DNA of 64,000 nucleotides. It comes from Streptomyces sp. NBC_01497. GTDB lineage: Bacteria > Actinomycetota > Actinomycetes > Streptomycetales > Streptomycetaceae. Under the pieces are notes generated by a model. The model ran no database searches. It worked only from the letters and a program-made list of their open reading frames with translations, and was not told where the DNA came from. How positions within the stretch are numbered: the stretch's first letter is position 1; every line of letters begins with the position of its first letter. Of this stretch, positions 45,073-54,271 are shown in pieces. Location: positions 372,001 to 436,000 of the forward strand of contig NZ_CP109427.1 of NCBI RefSeq assembly GCF_036250695.1. The letters are read 5' to 3'. Made by a program: the position numbers and the translations under genes.

Positions 45073-46002
45073 ATGATCACAGCTCACTCGCTCACGAAAC
45101 GCTATGGCGACCGCGTCGCGGTGGAGGACCTCAGCTTCACCGTCCGCCCCGGAACGGTGACCGGCTTCCTCGGCCCGAACGGCGCGGGGAAATCCACCAC
45201 CATGCGCATGATCCTCGGCCTGGACGCACCGACGTCCGGCCACGCGATCGTCAACGGGAAACGCTACGCGGAACACACGGCTCCCCTGCACGAGGTCGGT
45301 GCCATGCTGGAGGCTCGCGCCATCCACACCGGCAGGAGCGCGTACAACCACCTCTTGGCCCTCGCGGCCACCACCGGCATCCCGCGACGCCGCGTGGACG
45401 AGGTCATCGCCATCGTCGGCCTGCGAGAAGTGGCCCGCAAACGCGCCGGCGCCTTCTCGCTCGGCATGGGCCAGCGGCTCGGGATCGCCAGCGCACTGCT
45501 GGGCGACCCGGCCACCCTGGTCCTCGACGAGCCGGTCAACGGCCTCGACCCCGAGGGCATCCTCTGGATCCGCAACCTCCTGAAGGGACTGGCGTCGGAA
45601 GGACGGACGGTCCTGGTCTCCTCACACCTGATGTCGGAGATGGCCCTCACCGCAGAGCACTTGATCGTCATCGGGCGCGGCAGGCTGATCGCCGACACCT
45701 CGGTGGAGGAGTTCGTCCAGAGCGCGACCGGCAGTTCCGTGCGCGTACGCACCGACGAGGCGGACCGGCTGCGGACACTGTTGACGGGCCCGGACGTCAC
45801 GGTGGCACCGTCGGCCCACGGAGTGCTGGACGTGACCGGCCTCAGCAGTGACCGGATCGGCCGGACCGCCGCCGCCCACGGGATCGCCCTGGCCGAACTG
45901 ACACCGCAACGCGCTTCGCTGGAAGAGGCGTTCATGGAGCTGACCAAGGACTCCGTGGAATACAGGACCCCCACCCGCGCGAGCGAAGGACTTCCCGCAT
46001 GA
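45073..46002 (+). CDS. ABC exporter ATP-binding protein
   Basis: A 309-residue ABC ATPase, complete: Walker A GPNGAGKST near residue 36, signature FSLGMGQRLGIASAL, Walker B LVLDEPVNGLDPEG, and H-loop LVSSHLMSEM. The C-terminal 80 residues form the extension seen in daunorubicin- or bacitracin-type exporters. AAGGA precedes ATG 45073. It is the intact paralogue of the truncated ATPase at 5794-6567. Its permease overlaps by four bases (ATGA). Substrate unknown; the location suggests a lipid or antimicrobial peptide. Confidence 0.93.
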   Translation: MITAHSLTKRYGDRVAVEDLSFTVRPGTVTGFLGPNGAGKSTTMRMILGLDAPTSGHAIVNGKRYAEHTAPLHEVGAMLEARAIHTGRSAYNHLLALAATTGIPRRRVDEVIAIVGLREVARKRAGAFSLGMGQRLGIASALLGDPATLVLDEPVNGLDPEGILWIRNLLKGLASEGRTVLVSSHLMSEMALTAEHLIVIGRGRLIADTSVEEFVQSATGSSVRVRTDEADRLRTLLTGPDVTVAPSAHGVLDVTGLSSDRIGRTAAAHGIALAELTPQRASLEEAFMELTKDSVEYRTPTRASEGLPA

Positions 46003-46835
46003 GCAGCCTCACCACGACCGGAGCGCCCGGAAGCGCCCCCGCCATTCTCCCCCGGGCCGGGGTCAGCCAGGCACGCGTCCTGTACTCCGAATGGATCAAA
46101 CTGCGGACCCTGCGGTCCACCTTCTACACGCTCCTCGCCGCCGTGATCGCGCTGATCGGCTTCGGCACACTCTTCTGCGCTGTGACCGCCAATCGCTGGC
46201 CGCACATGCGTGCCGCCGAGCAATCGGCCTTCGACCCGGCCCTGACCAGCCTGCGCGGCTACTTCCTCGCCCAGTTGGCCATCGGCGTACTCGGCGTACT
46301 GGTGATGACCGGGGAGTACGCGACCGGGATGATCCGCGCCACCATGTCGGCCGTGCCGCGCCGGCTCCCGGTGCTGTGGGCCAAGGCAGTGCTCTACGCG
46401 GCCGTCACCTGGGTGCTGACGACCCTCGGTGCACTGATCGCCTTCCTGATCGGGCAGGCCGTCCTGTCCTCGCAGCACATCGAGACCTCGCTCGCTTCCC
46501 CCGGCGTCGGTCGTCTGGTGCTCGGAACGGGTCTGTACCTGACGGTCGTCGGACTGCTCGGCGTCGCGATCGGCTCACTGATCCGCAACACGGCGGGCGG
46601 GATCGCGACGGTCTTCGGCCTGTTGCTGGTGGTACCCGTACTCGCGGAGGCCCTGCCGTCGTCCTGGAGCAACGCCATCAGCCCCTACCTCCCCAGCAAT
46701 GCGGGGCAGGCCGTCATCGCCCTGCACCAGGAACCCCACACTCTTGCGCCGTGGACCGGAATCGGGCTCTTCCTCCTGTACGCGCTGGCAGCCCTGGCCG
46801 CGGCAGCCGTGCTGCTGAAGCGGCGCGACACGTAA
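45999..46835 (+). CDS. ABC-2 type exporter permease
   Basis: A 278-residue membrane protein with about six helices, N-terminal EWIKLRTLRSTFYTLLAAVI and GEYATGMIRATMSAVPRRLP. It forms the membrane half of the exporter with the preceding ATPase. It ends LAAAAVLLKRRDT, typical of ABC-2 permeases. It is paralogous to the permease at 6564-7415. Confidence 0.9.
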   Translation: MSSLTTTGAPGSAPAILPRAGVSQARVLYSEWIKLRTLRSTFYTLLAAVIALIGFGTLFCAVTANRWPHMRAAEQSAFDPALTSLRGYFLAQLAIGVLGVLVMTGEYATGMIRATMSAVPRRLPVLWAKAVLYAAVTWVLTTLGALIAFLIGQAVLSSQHIETSLASPGVGRLVLGTGLYLTVVGLLGVAIGSLIRNTAGGIATVFGLLLVVPVLAEALPSSWSNAISPYLPSNAGQAVIALHQEPHTLAPWTGIGLFLLYALAALAAAAVLLKRRDT

Positions 46836-47105
46836 ACAGGCGGGACCCCTCGCCGGCGACGCACGACCCCGCCGGGCCTGTCGTCGGTCCAAGAACCCTC
46901 CCACAGCGATCCTGTGTCGCCCTCGCCCTCGCCGCCGCCGGCGCTGCCGAGGGCGAAGCGGGTCACCTGCTCACCGACCACGGCGTGCCACCTGCTACCC
47001 GCTTCGAGGCAGCGACCGTGCGGACAGCAGCTCCGAACCCCGTAGAGCACCGAGCCCCGAGCCGACAGTGATGCGCTCCGGGGTTCGTCACGCCGTCCGC
47101 CGTCC

Positions 47106-47690
47106 TCAGTCGTCGGTTCCCGACGACGGGTCGTAGGCGCCGGGCACGTCCTTGGGCGCGAGGATCTTCTTCCCGCCGGGATACGGCTGCGTCCAGTTGT
47201 GTGTCTCACACCAGGTGAAGTGGTTCCTATGTGCGGGGTTCGCGTGGTCGGCCGCGGCGTTGGGGCCGGTCAGCCGCTGCCGAGACTTCCAGTGGTCCCA
47301 CTGCGACGCGACTGGCTTCACCTCAGTGGGCACATTCGAAGAAGGCACTGCCGCCGCCTTGGGGTCCTGCGGCGCGGGGGATGTCCACGCCGCAGACGGG
47401 CGGGGGCGCCAAGGCGTCGGTCAGCGAGGTCCGGTTGGCCACCAGAGCATTGAAGGGCTTGAGGTTCGCCTGCTGGGTGAACGCCGCCGCCATCGGGGTG
47501 GCCGCGCTGTCCTTCTGGTTCATCGGGTGGATCCCGAGGATCTGCTCGATGGTGGGGATCATCGTCATCCGGGAGTAGTAGTGGTTGTCGACCGCCGAAT
47601 CGAACGTTCGGGGAACGGAAGAAACGCCGGAGAGGCAGCTTCTCGGGGTCTGTCCCTGTTCTTCCGTGAGGTGGATGACGTCCAGGGAGC
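47106..47690 (-). pseudogene. Phosphoesterase/alkaline-phosphatase C-terminal fragment
   Basis: Minus-strand frames join as VDNHYYSRMTMIPTIEQILG and IHPMNQKDSAATPMAAAFTQ, then VANRTSLTDALAPPPVCGVD. After a shift near 47345 they continue VASQWDHWKSRQRLTGPNAA, HRNHFTWCETHNWTQPYPGG and LAPKDVPGAYDPSSGTDD. This is the end of the YncE-like beta-propeller/alkaline phosphatase proteins common in Streptomyces. The propeller and most of the phosphatase domain are missing. Confidence 0.75.
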
Positions 47691-47864
47691 CGACCGCGTG
47701 TCAAGCGGGCGGGAGGGAACGTGCCCGGGCGCGGACCGGAGCGTGTCCCTTTGGTGCGGTGGCCAGTTGGGTTGATCGGACGGGTCCGGTACACGGGAAC
47801 GCGGACAGCCACGCACGGTCTCCGGCCACGGCCCTGACGGCGGGCGGCGCTCCGACAGCACCTC

Positions 47865-47877
47865 CTACACCCTGTAG
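47865..47877 (+). promoter_or_regulatory. Dyad C: CTACA-CCC-TGTAG upstream of the GT-C-like gene
   Basis: The dyad has five-base perfect arms; with TAATT it matches the 18-base dyad A at 14 positions, in the same orientation. It lies 21 bases before the start codon, so a bound repressor would block initiation. Confidence 0.7.
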
Positions 47878-47898
47878 TAATTTCTGTAAGCTGCCGCC

Positions 47899-49512
47899 AT
47901 GACACGGACGTACACGGATGAACCGGGCATCACCCCTGTCGCGAGACCCGCCCCCACGCGGGCGGCCCGTAAGGGGACAGCGTGGCTCGTCGCGGTGGCG
48001 ATGGCCTTCCTGGCAAGCCAGTTCACCTTCGTACCGCCGCACCTCGGTCTCGGTTTCGACGAGTCCGTCTACGTCAGCCAGGTGAGCGCCCACGCGCCTG
48101 CCTCGTTCTTCAGCGCCCCGCGGGCACGGGGAATCTCCTACCTGGTGGCCCCGGTCGCCGCACTCACCTCGTCGATCACCGCAATCCGCTGCTACCTCGC
48201 CGTCCTCTCCAGCGCCGCCCTGCTCGGTTCCTTGTGGGCGTGGCGGTGCTTCTACTCCGACCGGGTACTGGCCCTCGCGGGAGTGCTGTTCGCAGGACTG
48301 TGGATCACCCAGTTCTACGGCCCGCAGGCGATGCCCAATCTCTGGGTGGCGTTCGCCGCCCTGGCCTGCGTGGGGCTCTTCCTGCGATCAGTGGGCCCAC
48401 CCCGTCCGCTGCGTGCACACTGGCGGTCCCTGGCCGGGACCGGTCTTTGCGCGGCGGCGGTGGTGCAACTGCGGCCCCCCGACGGGTTCTGGCTCGCCCT
48501 CCCCCTCTTCGCGGTGTCGCTCGCGATCCGCCCGAGGCCCGGCCGCGCCGTGTTCGGCGCCCTGCTGGCCGGGCTCGCGCTGGGCGGGGCTCAGTGGATC
48601 GTGGAGGCCTACACGCGCTACGGAGGTGTGGGGGCGAGGCTGCACACGTCGGGTCAGGTCGAAGGCGGATTCAGCTGGAACCCGGCCTTCACCGACCAGT
48701 TGCGCTCGCTGGGCGGCCGTACGCTGTGCCGCCCCTGCACAGCCCCGTGGCACTTGGAGACCAACTCGCTGTGGTGGTTCACCGTACCCGTGCTCGTCGC
48801 GGGCGGGGTGATGGTGGCCCGGCGGGACCGTCGACTGCCGGTCGCGCTACTGCCGGCGATCTGCGGTCTGTCGATTGCCGCGCCCTACCTGCTACTGATC
48901 AACTACGCCGCGCCGCGCTTCCTGTTGCCCAGCTACGCCCTGCTCTCCTTGCCCGCCGCCGCATGTGTGCGCTGGATCGCCGCCGGGGCGGGCAGACGAA
49001 GACGCCGCCCGTACCTCACGGCTGCGGCGGTCGTGATCGTCGCGGTGCACCTGGCGATCCAGAACCGCGTACTGACGGCCACCGTCGCGCGCAACGAGAC
49101 GGCGCACGCCGACTTCTCCCGCATCGCGAGCGACCTGAACGGCGTCGGGATGACACGCCCGTGCCTGATCACCGGAGTGAACGCCATTCCGATCGGCTTC
49201 GTGGCGGGCTGCGCCTCCGGAGCGACAGCGGGCAACAACGCCAACATGACCGTCAGAGGCATCGCCGACACGGCACGCCGACGACCCGTGGCGGTTCTCG
49301 TGCCGGCAGGACATCCGGTCCCCTTCTACGCGAGGGCCTGGAGACGGCACCGGTTGCCGCTGTCGCGGCAGTTGCCCCCCTACCTGGCCTACGTATCGCG
49401 GCAGGCCTCCTCTCCCCCCGGCCGCGGGCAGGGCGATGGGCGGCCCGGGCCGCGCGCAGCGGGTGCGTCCGAGGGCGCCCGGGGCGGTTCTCGGGGCGGT
49501 GACACCTCATGA
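47899..49512 (+). CDS. GT-C-like polytopic membrane glycosyltransferase
   Basis: A 537-residue protein with about 10-11 membrane helices. The first external loop carries GFDESVYVSQV, the Asp-Glu pair typical of GT-C enzymes that use polyprenyl-phosphate sugars, and IRCYLAVLSSAALLGSLWAW follows. Later parts include WLALPLFAVSLAIRPRPG and INYAAPRFLLPSYALLSLPA. A periplasmic C-terminal piece ends in a low-complexity Gly/Arg tail. No family name is certain. Dyad C upstream ties it to the glycosyltransferase, PAP2 and ABC genes, so an envelope-glycan role is inferred. Confidence 0.75.
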   Translation: MTRTYTDEPGITPVARPAPTRAARKGTAWLVAVAMAFLASQFTFVPPHLGLGFDESVYVSQVSAHAPASFFSAPRARGISYLVAPVAALTSSITAIRCYLAVLSSAALLGSLWAWRCFYSDRVLALAGVLFAGLWITQFYGPQAMPNLWVAFAALACVGLFLRSVGPPRPLRAHWRSLAGTGLCAAAVVQLRPPDGFWLALPLFAVSLAIRPRPGRAVFGALLAGLALGGAQWIVEAYTRYGGVGARLHTSGQVEGGFSWNPAFTDQLRSLGGRTLCRPCTAPWHLETNSLWWFTVPVLVAGGVMVARRDRRLPVALLPAICGLSIAAPYLLLINYAAPRFLLPSYALLSLPAAACVRWIAAGAGRRRRRPYLTAAAVVIVAVHLAIQNRVLTATVARNETAHADFSRIASDLNGVGMTRPCLITGVNAIPIGFVAGCASGATAGNNANMTVRGIADTARRRPVAVLVPAGHPVPFYARAWRRHRLPLSRQLPPYLAYVSRQASSPPGRGQGDGRPGPRAAGASEGARGGSRGGDTS

Positions 49513-49903
49513 GGCGCTATCCACCGACCAGTTGACGGCGATGAAGAATGCTCTTCGCCGTATCGGTCGCTGCGGCTTCGCCCTTCCGGCCACCGGGCGG
49601 GCTTCCACCGCCACGTCAGTCGTGCCGCCTCACCGGCGACCGGCTCCGCCGTCAAGCGTCCGCCTTCCGCGGCGTCGCGAGGCTCGCGGAGCGCGGCCCG
49701 TACCGCTGGAACTCCGGCACCGGTCCGGCGCGGCGGACGCATCCGCGACGTCGGCACCCGCCCGGGGCCGGGTCCGCGGACACCTCCCACGGCACGGGGC
49801 GCATCCCAGGAAGCCGCTCCCGCTGCCGCCGGGTTCACCCGTTGCGGTGGTGCAGCCGTGCGCCACCCCCGCCCGGAGCGGCTCGACCGGCACAGTGGAC
49901 GCC
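49513..49903. other. Stretch without a supported gene
   Basis: Arg/Pro-rich open frames only; the lipoprotein promoter should be at the right end. Confidence 0.4.
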
Positions 49904-50410
49904 ATGCGCTCCTTGACCATCGCCAGGGCAAGTGCCGCGATGGTGCTGGCCGCCGCCGTCCTGGCCGGCTGCACCACCGTGCACGCTCCCACGCCCGCCC
50001 GTCCCGCAGTCGCCCCGGGATGGAAACAGCCCCGAACGGCGGCCGCACTCGCGTCGACCCGACCCGCCCGGCCCGCCGACGCGCACGACGTGTCCCGTCT
50101 CACGGCAACGGGGAAGGAAGCCCCGCGCCATCACGCCGCCCACCCTGCCGAACACCGGCGCGCCCCGCACCGGCCGGCCTCCGTGCCGCCCAGCCGTCCG
50201 GCAGCGGTCCACCCCCAGCGCCACCGATGGACACCGCCGCGCGGCTCGGCCAACCACCTCCGGCCCGCGCACCGCCATCAGGCCGCCCCAGCCGCCCGGA
50301 TCCCCCACCGTCACACGGCACCGGCCTACGACATGCGGCACTTGTGCAGGGACGCGGACACCATCGACGCGCAGGCCGCGTCACTGTGCCACGGCACCTA
50401 CGGTCGCTGA
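49904..50410 (+). CDS. Small lipoprotein with conserved C-terminal cysteine pair
   Basis: A 168-residue secreted protein. MRSLTIARASAAMVLAAAVL plus lipobox LAGC gives a type II signal. The middle 110 residues are rich in Pro, His, Arg and Ala and probably disordered, spanning the cell wall. The end, YDMRHLCRDADTIDAQ followed by ASLCHGTYGR, is a compact two-Cys unit seen at the C-termini of many Streptomyces secreted proteins. Function unknown. Confidence 0.7.
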   Translation: MRSLTIARASAAMVLAAAVLAGCTTVHAPTPARPAVAPGWKQPRTAAALASTRPARPADAHDVSRLTATGKEAPRHHAAHPAEHRRAPHRPASVPPSRPAAVHPQRHRWTPPRGSANHLRPAHRHQAAPAARIPHRHTAPAYDMRHLCRDADTIDAQAASLCHGTYGR

Positions 50411-50793
50411 GCCCCACCCTCGACGGCGATGCCGGACTCCGGCCGCTCCGGCCTTCGCCACGCCGACGACGCCGTCTCTCCTGACACCGCACCGCGGCCG
50501 CGGCGTCGCACCCCGCTCGGCGCAGCGGCGTGGTGGCATGGTGGCCGGCGCCGGAGCACCCGTCCCGGCGACGGGCGTTCCACCGCCGGGGATCGTCCTC
50601 CGGCATCGCCTCATCGCCGGGCTCCCCGCCACCGGGCACCGGTAGCCGGTCCGGCGGGGGCGGCGCTCGCGCCGGACTCCTGCCGCACGGGGCTGTGTCG
50701 CGGCCCGGCGGCTGCCGCCGCACCGGGGTCCGCCCTCAGCACACCCTGGTCTCCCGGTGCGCGGAGTTCGCGGGGTCAGTGACGGCGGGCCCG
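50411..50793. other. Stretch without a supported gene, between convergent genes
   Basis: It separates the lipoprotein from the 3' end of the helicase gene; no strong hairpin was noted. Confidence 0.35.
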
Positions 50794-52449
50794 TCACCGG
50801 CGTTCGAGGATCCCCGAGTCCAGGGCCGAGGCGGTGAGGTGTTTGTAGCCGACGGTGTCGAAGTAGACGAGGAGTTCGTGGTCGTCCCGGCTCAGCATCC
50901 GGCCCTGACCCCAGAGCCGGTGGTGCACGGGGATGCCACCGATGATCGTCGGGCGGGGGGCCGGCGCCGCCTTCGGCGCGTCGTCGTTGTCGCAGTTGCC
51001 GCACGGCGGAGTGTAGGTCTCACCGAAGTACGCGAGCAGTTCCGCCCTGCGGCAGCGCGTGCTCTCGGCGTACGCGCGTGCCGCGTCCAGGCGGCTGGCC
51101 AGAATCGCCTGGCGCCGTTTGTCCTGCTCCACGAGTTGGTCGGTCAGCTCCGCAGGGCGGGGCAAGTGGCGCGCCGGTTCGAGAACGCGGTGCTCACCGG
51201 TGCCGCTCAGAGCGAGGAAGCCCAGCTCGGACAGTTCGTTGACCACACGGTCGACGGAGTGGGCGTGGACGTCCGCCGTCCGGACCAGGTCGGCGTGGGA
51301 GATGCGGCAGCCGGCGTTCTCCAGGGCGTCGACCACGCGGTGGAGGGTGGCCTCACCGAGGTGGGTGCGGGCGGCGAGGCTGCGGGGGACGCGGATGGTG
51401 CGCGGGTCGTGCACGAGGACCGCGGCGGCCGGTTCACCGTCCCGGCCCGCCCTGCCGATCTCCTGGTAGTAGTCGTCGATGCTCGCCGGGACACCCGCGT
51501 GTACGACCGCGCGGATGTCCGGCTTGTCGATGCCCAGACCGAACGCGCTGGTGGCCACCACGGCATCGAGCCGCCCGGAGAAGAAGGCGTCCTGCACCTC
51601 GGCCCTGATCCGTGCGGGCAGGCCACCGTGGTACGCGGCCGCCCGGAAGGAGTCGAGCCGCAGCCGGTCGGCGAGGGCCTCGCACCGGGCGTGTGTGAGC
51701 GCGTAGACCAGGGCGGGGGTGTCCTGCTGGATCAGCGCGTCGACGCACGCGTCGTCCACGGCCCGCGCTTCCGGCCTGCTCGGCTGGGTGTGCCGCATGG
51801 ACAAAGAGATGTTCGGCCGGTCGAAGTCGGAGACCACCACCCTGGGGGAGCGCATGCCCAGGCGGCGCGTGATGTCCGCCTGGACGGGCGGGGAGGCCGT
51901 GGCGGTCAGCGCGAGCGCGGGCGGCCTGCCGAGCTGGGACAGGGTGTCTCCCAGCCGCAGGTACTCGGGCCGGAACTCCTGGCCCCACTCGCTGACGAGG
52001 TGCGCCTCGTCCACGACGAACAGGCCGACGGCGCGCGCACCCCCACGCACCGCGGACCGTGTTTCCTCATTGGTGAGTTGCTCGGGACCGACGAAGAGGA
52101 AATCGAGGTCGCCCCGGGCGAGGCGTTCCAGGCCGTCGTGCCGGTCGTGCGCCCGCTGCCCGGAGTTGATCAGGGCGGCCTCGACGGTGCGCCCCTCGTA
52201 GCGGCGCCCGGTGATCGATCGCAGCTGGTCCCGCTGGAGGGCGATGAGCGGCGAGACGACCAGCGTCAGGCCACCCAACACCACGCCCGCCACCTGGTAG
52301 ATCGCACTCTTGCCACTGCCCGTCGGCAGGACGGCCAGCGCGTCCCGGCCATCGAGGACCGCGTGGACGGCCTGCTCCTGGGGCGGTCGCAGAGCGAAGC
52401 CGAACAGGGATCGCGCTGCCTCGGACGCCGTACGTCCCGATGCGGACAT
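50794..52449 (-). CDS. RecQ-like ATP-dependent DNA helicase
   Basis: A 551-residue SF2 helicase. Motif I LPTGSGKS (42-49), motif II VVDEAH (146-150 region) with the RecQ aromatic-rich loop LVSEWGQEFRPEY, motif III LTATAS, motif V SAFGLGIDKPDIR and motif VI QEIGRAGRDGE. A zinc-type end ELLAYFGETYTPPCGNCDN resembles the RecQ-Ct cysteine cluster, but no HRDC domain follows; the last 60 residues are unique (HHRLWGQGRMLSRDDHEL). It unwinds DNA 3' to 5' in repair. Start ATG 52449 appears leaderless. Confidence 0.9.
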   Translation of the reverse strand: MSASGRTASEAARSLFGFALRPPQEQAVHAVLDGRDALAVLPTGSGKSAIYQVAGVVLGGLTLVVSPLIALQRDQLRSITGRRYEGRTVEAALINSGQRAHDRHDGLERLARGDLDFLFVGPEQLTNEETRSAVRGGARAVGLFVVDEAHLVSEWGQEFRPEYLRLGDTLSQLGRPPALALTATASPPVQADITRRLGMRSPRVVVSDFDRPNISLSMRHTQPSRPEARAVDDACVDALIQQDTPALVYALTHARCEALADRLRLDSFRAAAYHGGLPARIRAEVQDAFFSGRLDAVVATSAFGLGIDKPDIRAVVHAGVPASIDDYYQEIGRAGRDGEPAAAVLVHDPRTIRVPRSLAARTHLGEATLHRVVDALENAGCRISHADLVRTADVHAHSVDRVVNELSELGFLALSGTGEHRVLEPARHLPRPAELTDQLVEQDKRRQAILASRLDAARAYAESTRCRRAELLAYFGETYTPPCGNCDNDDAPKAAPAPRPTIIGGIPVHHRLWGQGRMLSRDDHELLVYFDTVGYKHLTASALDSGILERR

Positions 52450-52456
52450 AAGGGAA

Positions 52457-52462
52457 AATATA
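52457..52462 (-). promoter_or_regulatory. -10 box suggesting a leaderless helicase transcript
   Basis: TATATT on the minus strand ends seven bases before the helicase ATG, which has no Shine-Dalgarno sequence. Transcription would then start at or within a base of the ATG. Confidence 0.6.
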
Positions 52463-52616
52463 GTGGCTGCGGCCAGAGGCGGCGGCCCGTGGCCGCCCTC
52501 ACCGTCCCGACACAACGGCCCGGCGTCGACGAGGTCCGCCGGCACCGGACCTGCACGGCATATCACCCTCCCCGCCCCCGCGCGCGTCATCCGATACCGG
52601 GCGTTACGTTGGAGCC

Positions 52617-53498
52617 ATGACCCGAGAGAGGGTGCGGGCCCCGGAAGAAGCCCTGCGCCTCGCCGATCCGGTCCTTGCCACCATCATCGACGAGGTGGAC
52701 GGCATGGGCGGTATCCGCCCGGCGCTGCCGCCTGATCCCGGGCCGCCGAACGATCCGAGCATGCCGACGGACTGCTTCGGCGCTATCATCCGCGGGATCG
52801 CCGGCCAGAACATCTCGGCCTTCGCGTCGCGGGCGATCTACCGGAAACTGACGGACCGCTTCGGCGGCAGACCCCCGACGCCCCGCCAGATCCTGGACGA
52901 CGATCCGGACGAGCTGCGCGTGGCCGCCGGACTGTCGAACGCGAAAACGATCTCCCTGCGGTCGCTCGCCGAGCACATCCTGTCCGGCGAGCTCCAGCTC
53001 GACCAGTTGCACAAGCTGCCCGACGAGGACGTCATCGAGCAGCTCAGCGCGGTGAAGGGCATCGGCGCGTGGACGGCCGAGAGGTTCCTCATCCGGCACC
53101 TGAACCGGCCGGACATCCTCCCGGTCGGTGACCTCGGCATCCGCAACGGCGTGCGGAAGATCTACGAGCTGCCCTCGGCCCCGGCCCACGCGGAGCTGAG
53201 GCGTATCGCCGAGCCGTGGCGACCGTACCGGACCCGGCACGCCTCTACCTGTGGCGCATGGAGGAAGCGAAACACGGATCCAGCCAGGGCGCGGTGCGTA
53301 CGGGCAGCGGGGAGTGACGAACCGTCCGGTCCAGGGCCTCGCGACAGCGTCCGGCACCCGGACGCGACGAGAAGCGACGCACGGCGACGACCGAAGCACG
53401 GCGGACCCCCACCACCCGGGCCGCACCGCCACGGGGGCTCCTTTCGGGACCTCAGCGGGGCGTCCGGGCCCGCGGCAACGGGAGAGGCAGCGGTGTGA
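52617..53498 (+). CDS. HhH-GPD DNA glycosylase (AlkA-like) with altered C-terminus
   Basis: The first about 205 residues are an alkylbase DNA glycosylase: FGAIIRGIAGQNISAFASRA, the helix-hairpin-helix LSAVKGIGAWTAERFLIR, catalytic Asp in PVGDLGIRNGVRKIY and RIAEPWRPYRT. The expected tail ARLYLWRMEEAK is present but in the next frame; one base seems missing near 53235. The present frame instead continues with 90 unusual residues to 53498. With the base restored, the gene would end at 53317. Catalytic parts are intact, so activity may survive. Confidence 0.82.
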   Translation: MTRERVRAPEEALRLADPVLATIIDEVDGMGGIRPALPPDPGPPNDPSMPTDCFGAIIRGIAGQNISAFASRAIYRKLTDRFGGRPPTPRQILDDDPDELRVAAGLSNAKTISLRSLAEHILSGELQLDQLHKLPDEDVIEQLSAVKGIGAWTAERFLIRHLNRPDILPVGDLGIRNGVRKIYELPSAPAHAELRRIAEPWRPYRTRHASTCGAWRKRNTDPARARCVRAAGSDEPSGPGPRDSVRHPDATRSDARRRPKHGGPPPPGPHRHGGSFRDLSGASGPAATGEAAV

Positions 53499-53543
53499 CG
53501 CGGCGGCGTCGGCGTCCTGATCAACAACGTGGAGGAGGTGGCG

Positions 53544-54191
53544 GTGACGGAATCCGAGGAGCGTCTGCTCGCACTCGCGCGGCAGGTGGGCACCGCGGAC
53601 GTCGTGGACGCCATGGGACGCCTGCACCGGCACCGGTGCCATCTGCTCGATCTGGCGAGCCCGACGCCGGGGCGTCTGCTCTTCGGCCCGGTGGTGACGA
53701 TGTCGTTCTTCCCCACGTGCGAGCAATCCCTACCCGCCGAGAAGTTCAACTTCGTCGATGTGTTCGACGAGGCCGTTCGTGACGCCGGACCCGGCATGGT
53801 GCTGGTCATGGCCTCCAACGGCTACCCCGACGTGTCGATGGGCGGGGGGACGAAGATCTCCCGTGTCGCCGGAAAGGGGCTCGCCGGCGTGCTGGCGGAG
53901 GGGCGCCTGCGCGACTTCGACGAACTGGCCGGGTACGGGATGGCCGTCTACTGCGCGGGGGAATCGGTCAAGTGGGGCGGGGACACCGTGACTCCCTTCG
54001 AGGTGAACCGGCCCGTCGTCGTCGGCGGAGTCGGCGTCCGCCCGGGGGACCACGTCTTCGCCGACGGTTCCGGTGGCGTCGTGATCCCGCGCGGACAAGT
54101 GCGGGCCGTGCTGGAGGACGCCTGCCGGACCAAGGAGTCGGAGGCCCGCCTGGCGGCGGAGTGGAGCGCCGACACGGACGGGGACGACTGA
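53544..54191 (+). CDS. RraA family protein (demethylmenaquinone methyltransferase-like)
   Basis: A 215-residue protein; GTG 53544 follows GAGGAGG by five bases (an upstream GTG is less likely). The RraA fold shows TADVVDAMGRL, GPVVTMSFFP, GMVLVMASNGYPDVSMGGGT, KGLAGVLAEGRLRDFDEL and GDHVFADGSGGVVIPRGQVR. Relatives are aldolases of the HMG/CHA type or RNase E regulators. Since Streptomyces has its own RNase E/G, an aldolase role or an RNase-related role are both possible. No neighbour decides. Confidence 0.85.
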   Translation: MTESEERLLALARQVGTADVVDAMGRLHRHRCHLLDLASPTPGRLLFGPVVTMSFFPTCEQSLPAEKFNFVDVFDEAVRDAGPGMVLVMASNGYPDVSMGGGTKISRVAGKGLAGVLAEGRLRDFDELAGYGMAVYCAGESVKWGGDTVTPFEVNRPVVVGGVGVRPGDHVFADGSGGVVIPRGQVRAVLEDACRTKESEARLAAEWSADTDGDD

Positions 54192-54271
54192 CGTGGTGAG
54201 CGCGGCCGTGGCGTCCGTGGGAGCCGCCCCGGCCGCATGCCGTACCGCTTGCCGACGGCACGTGCCGGGAC

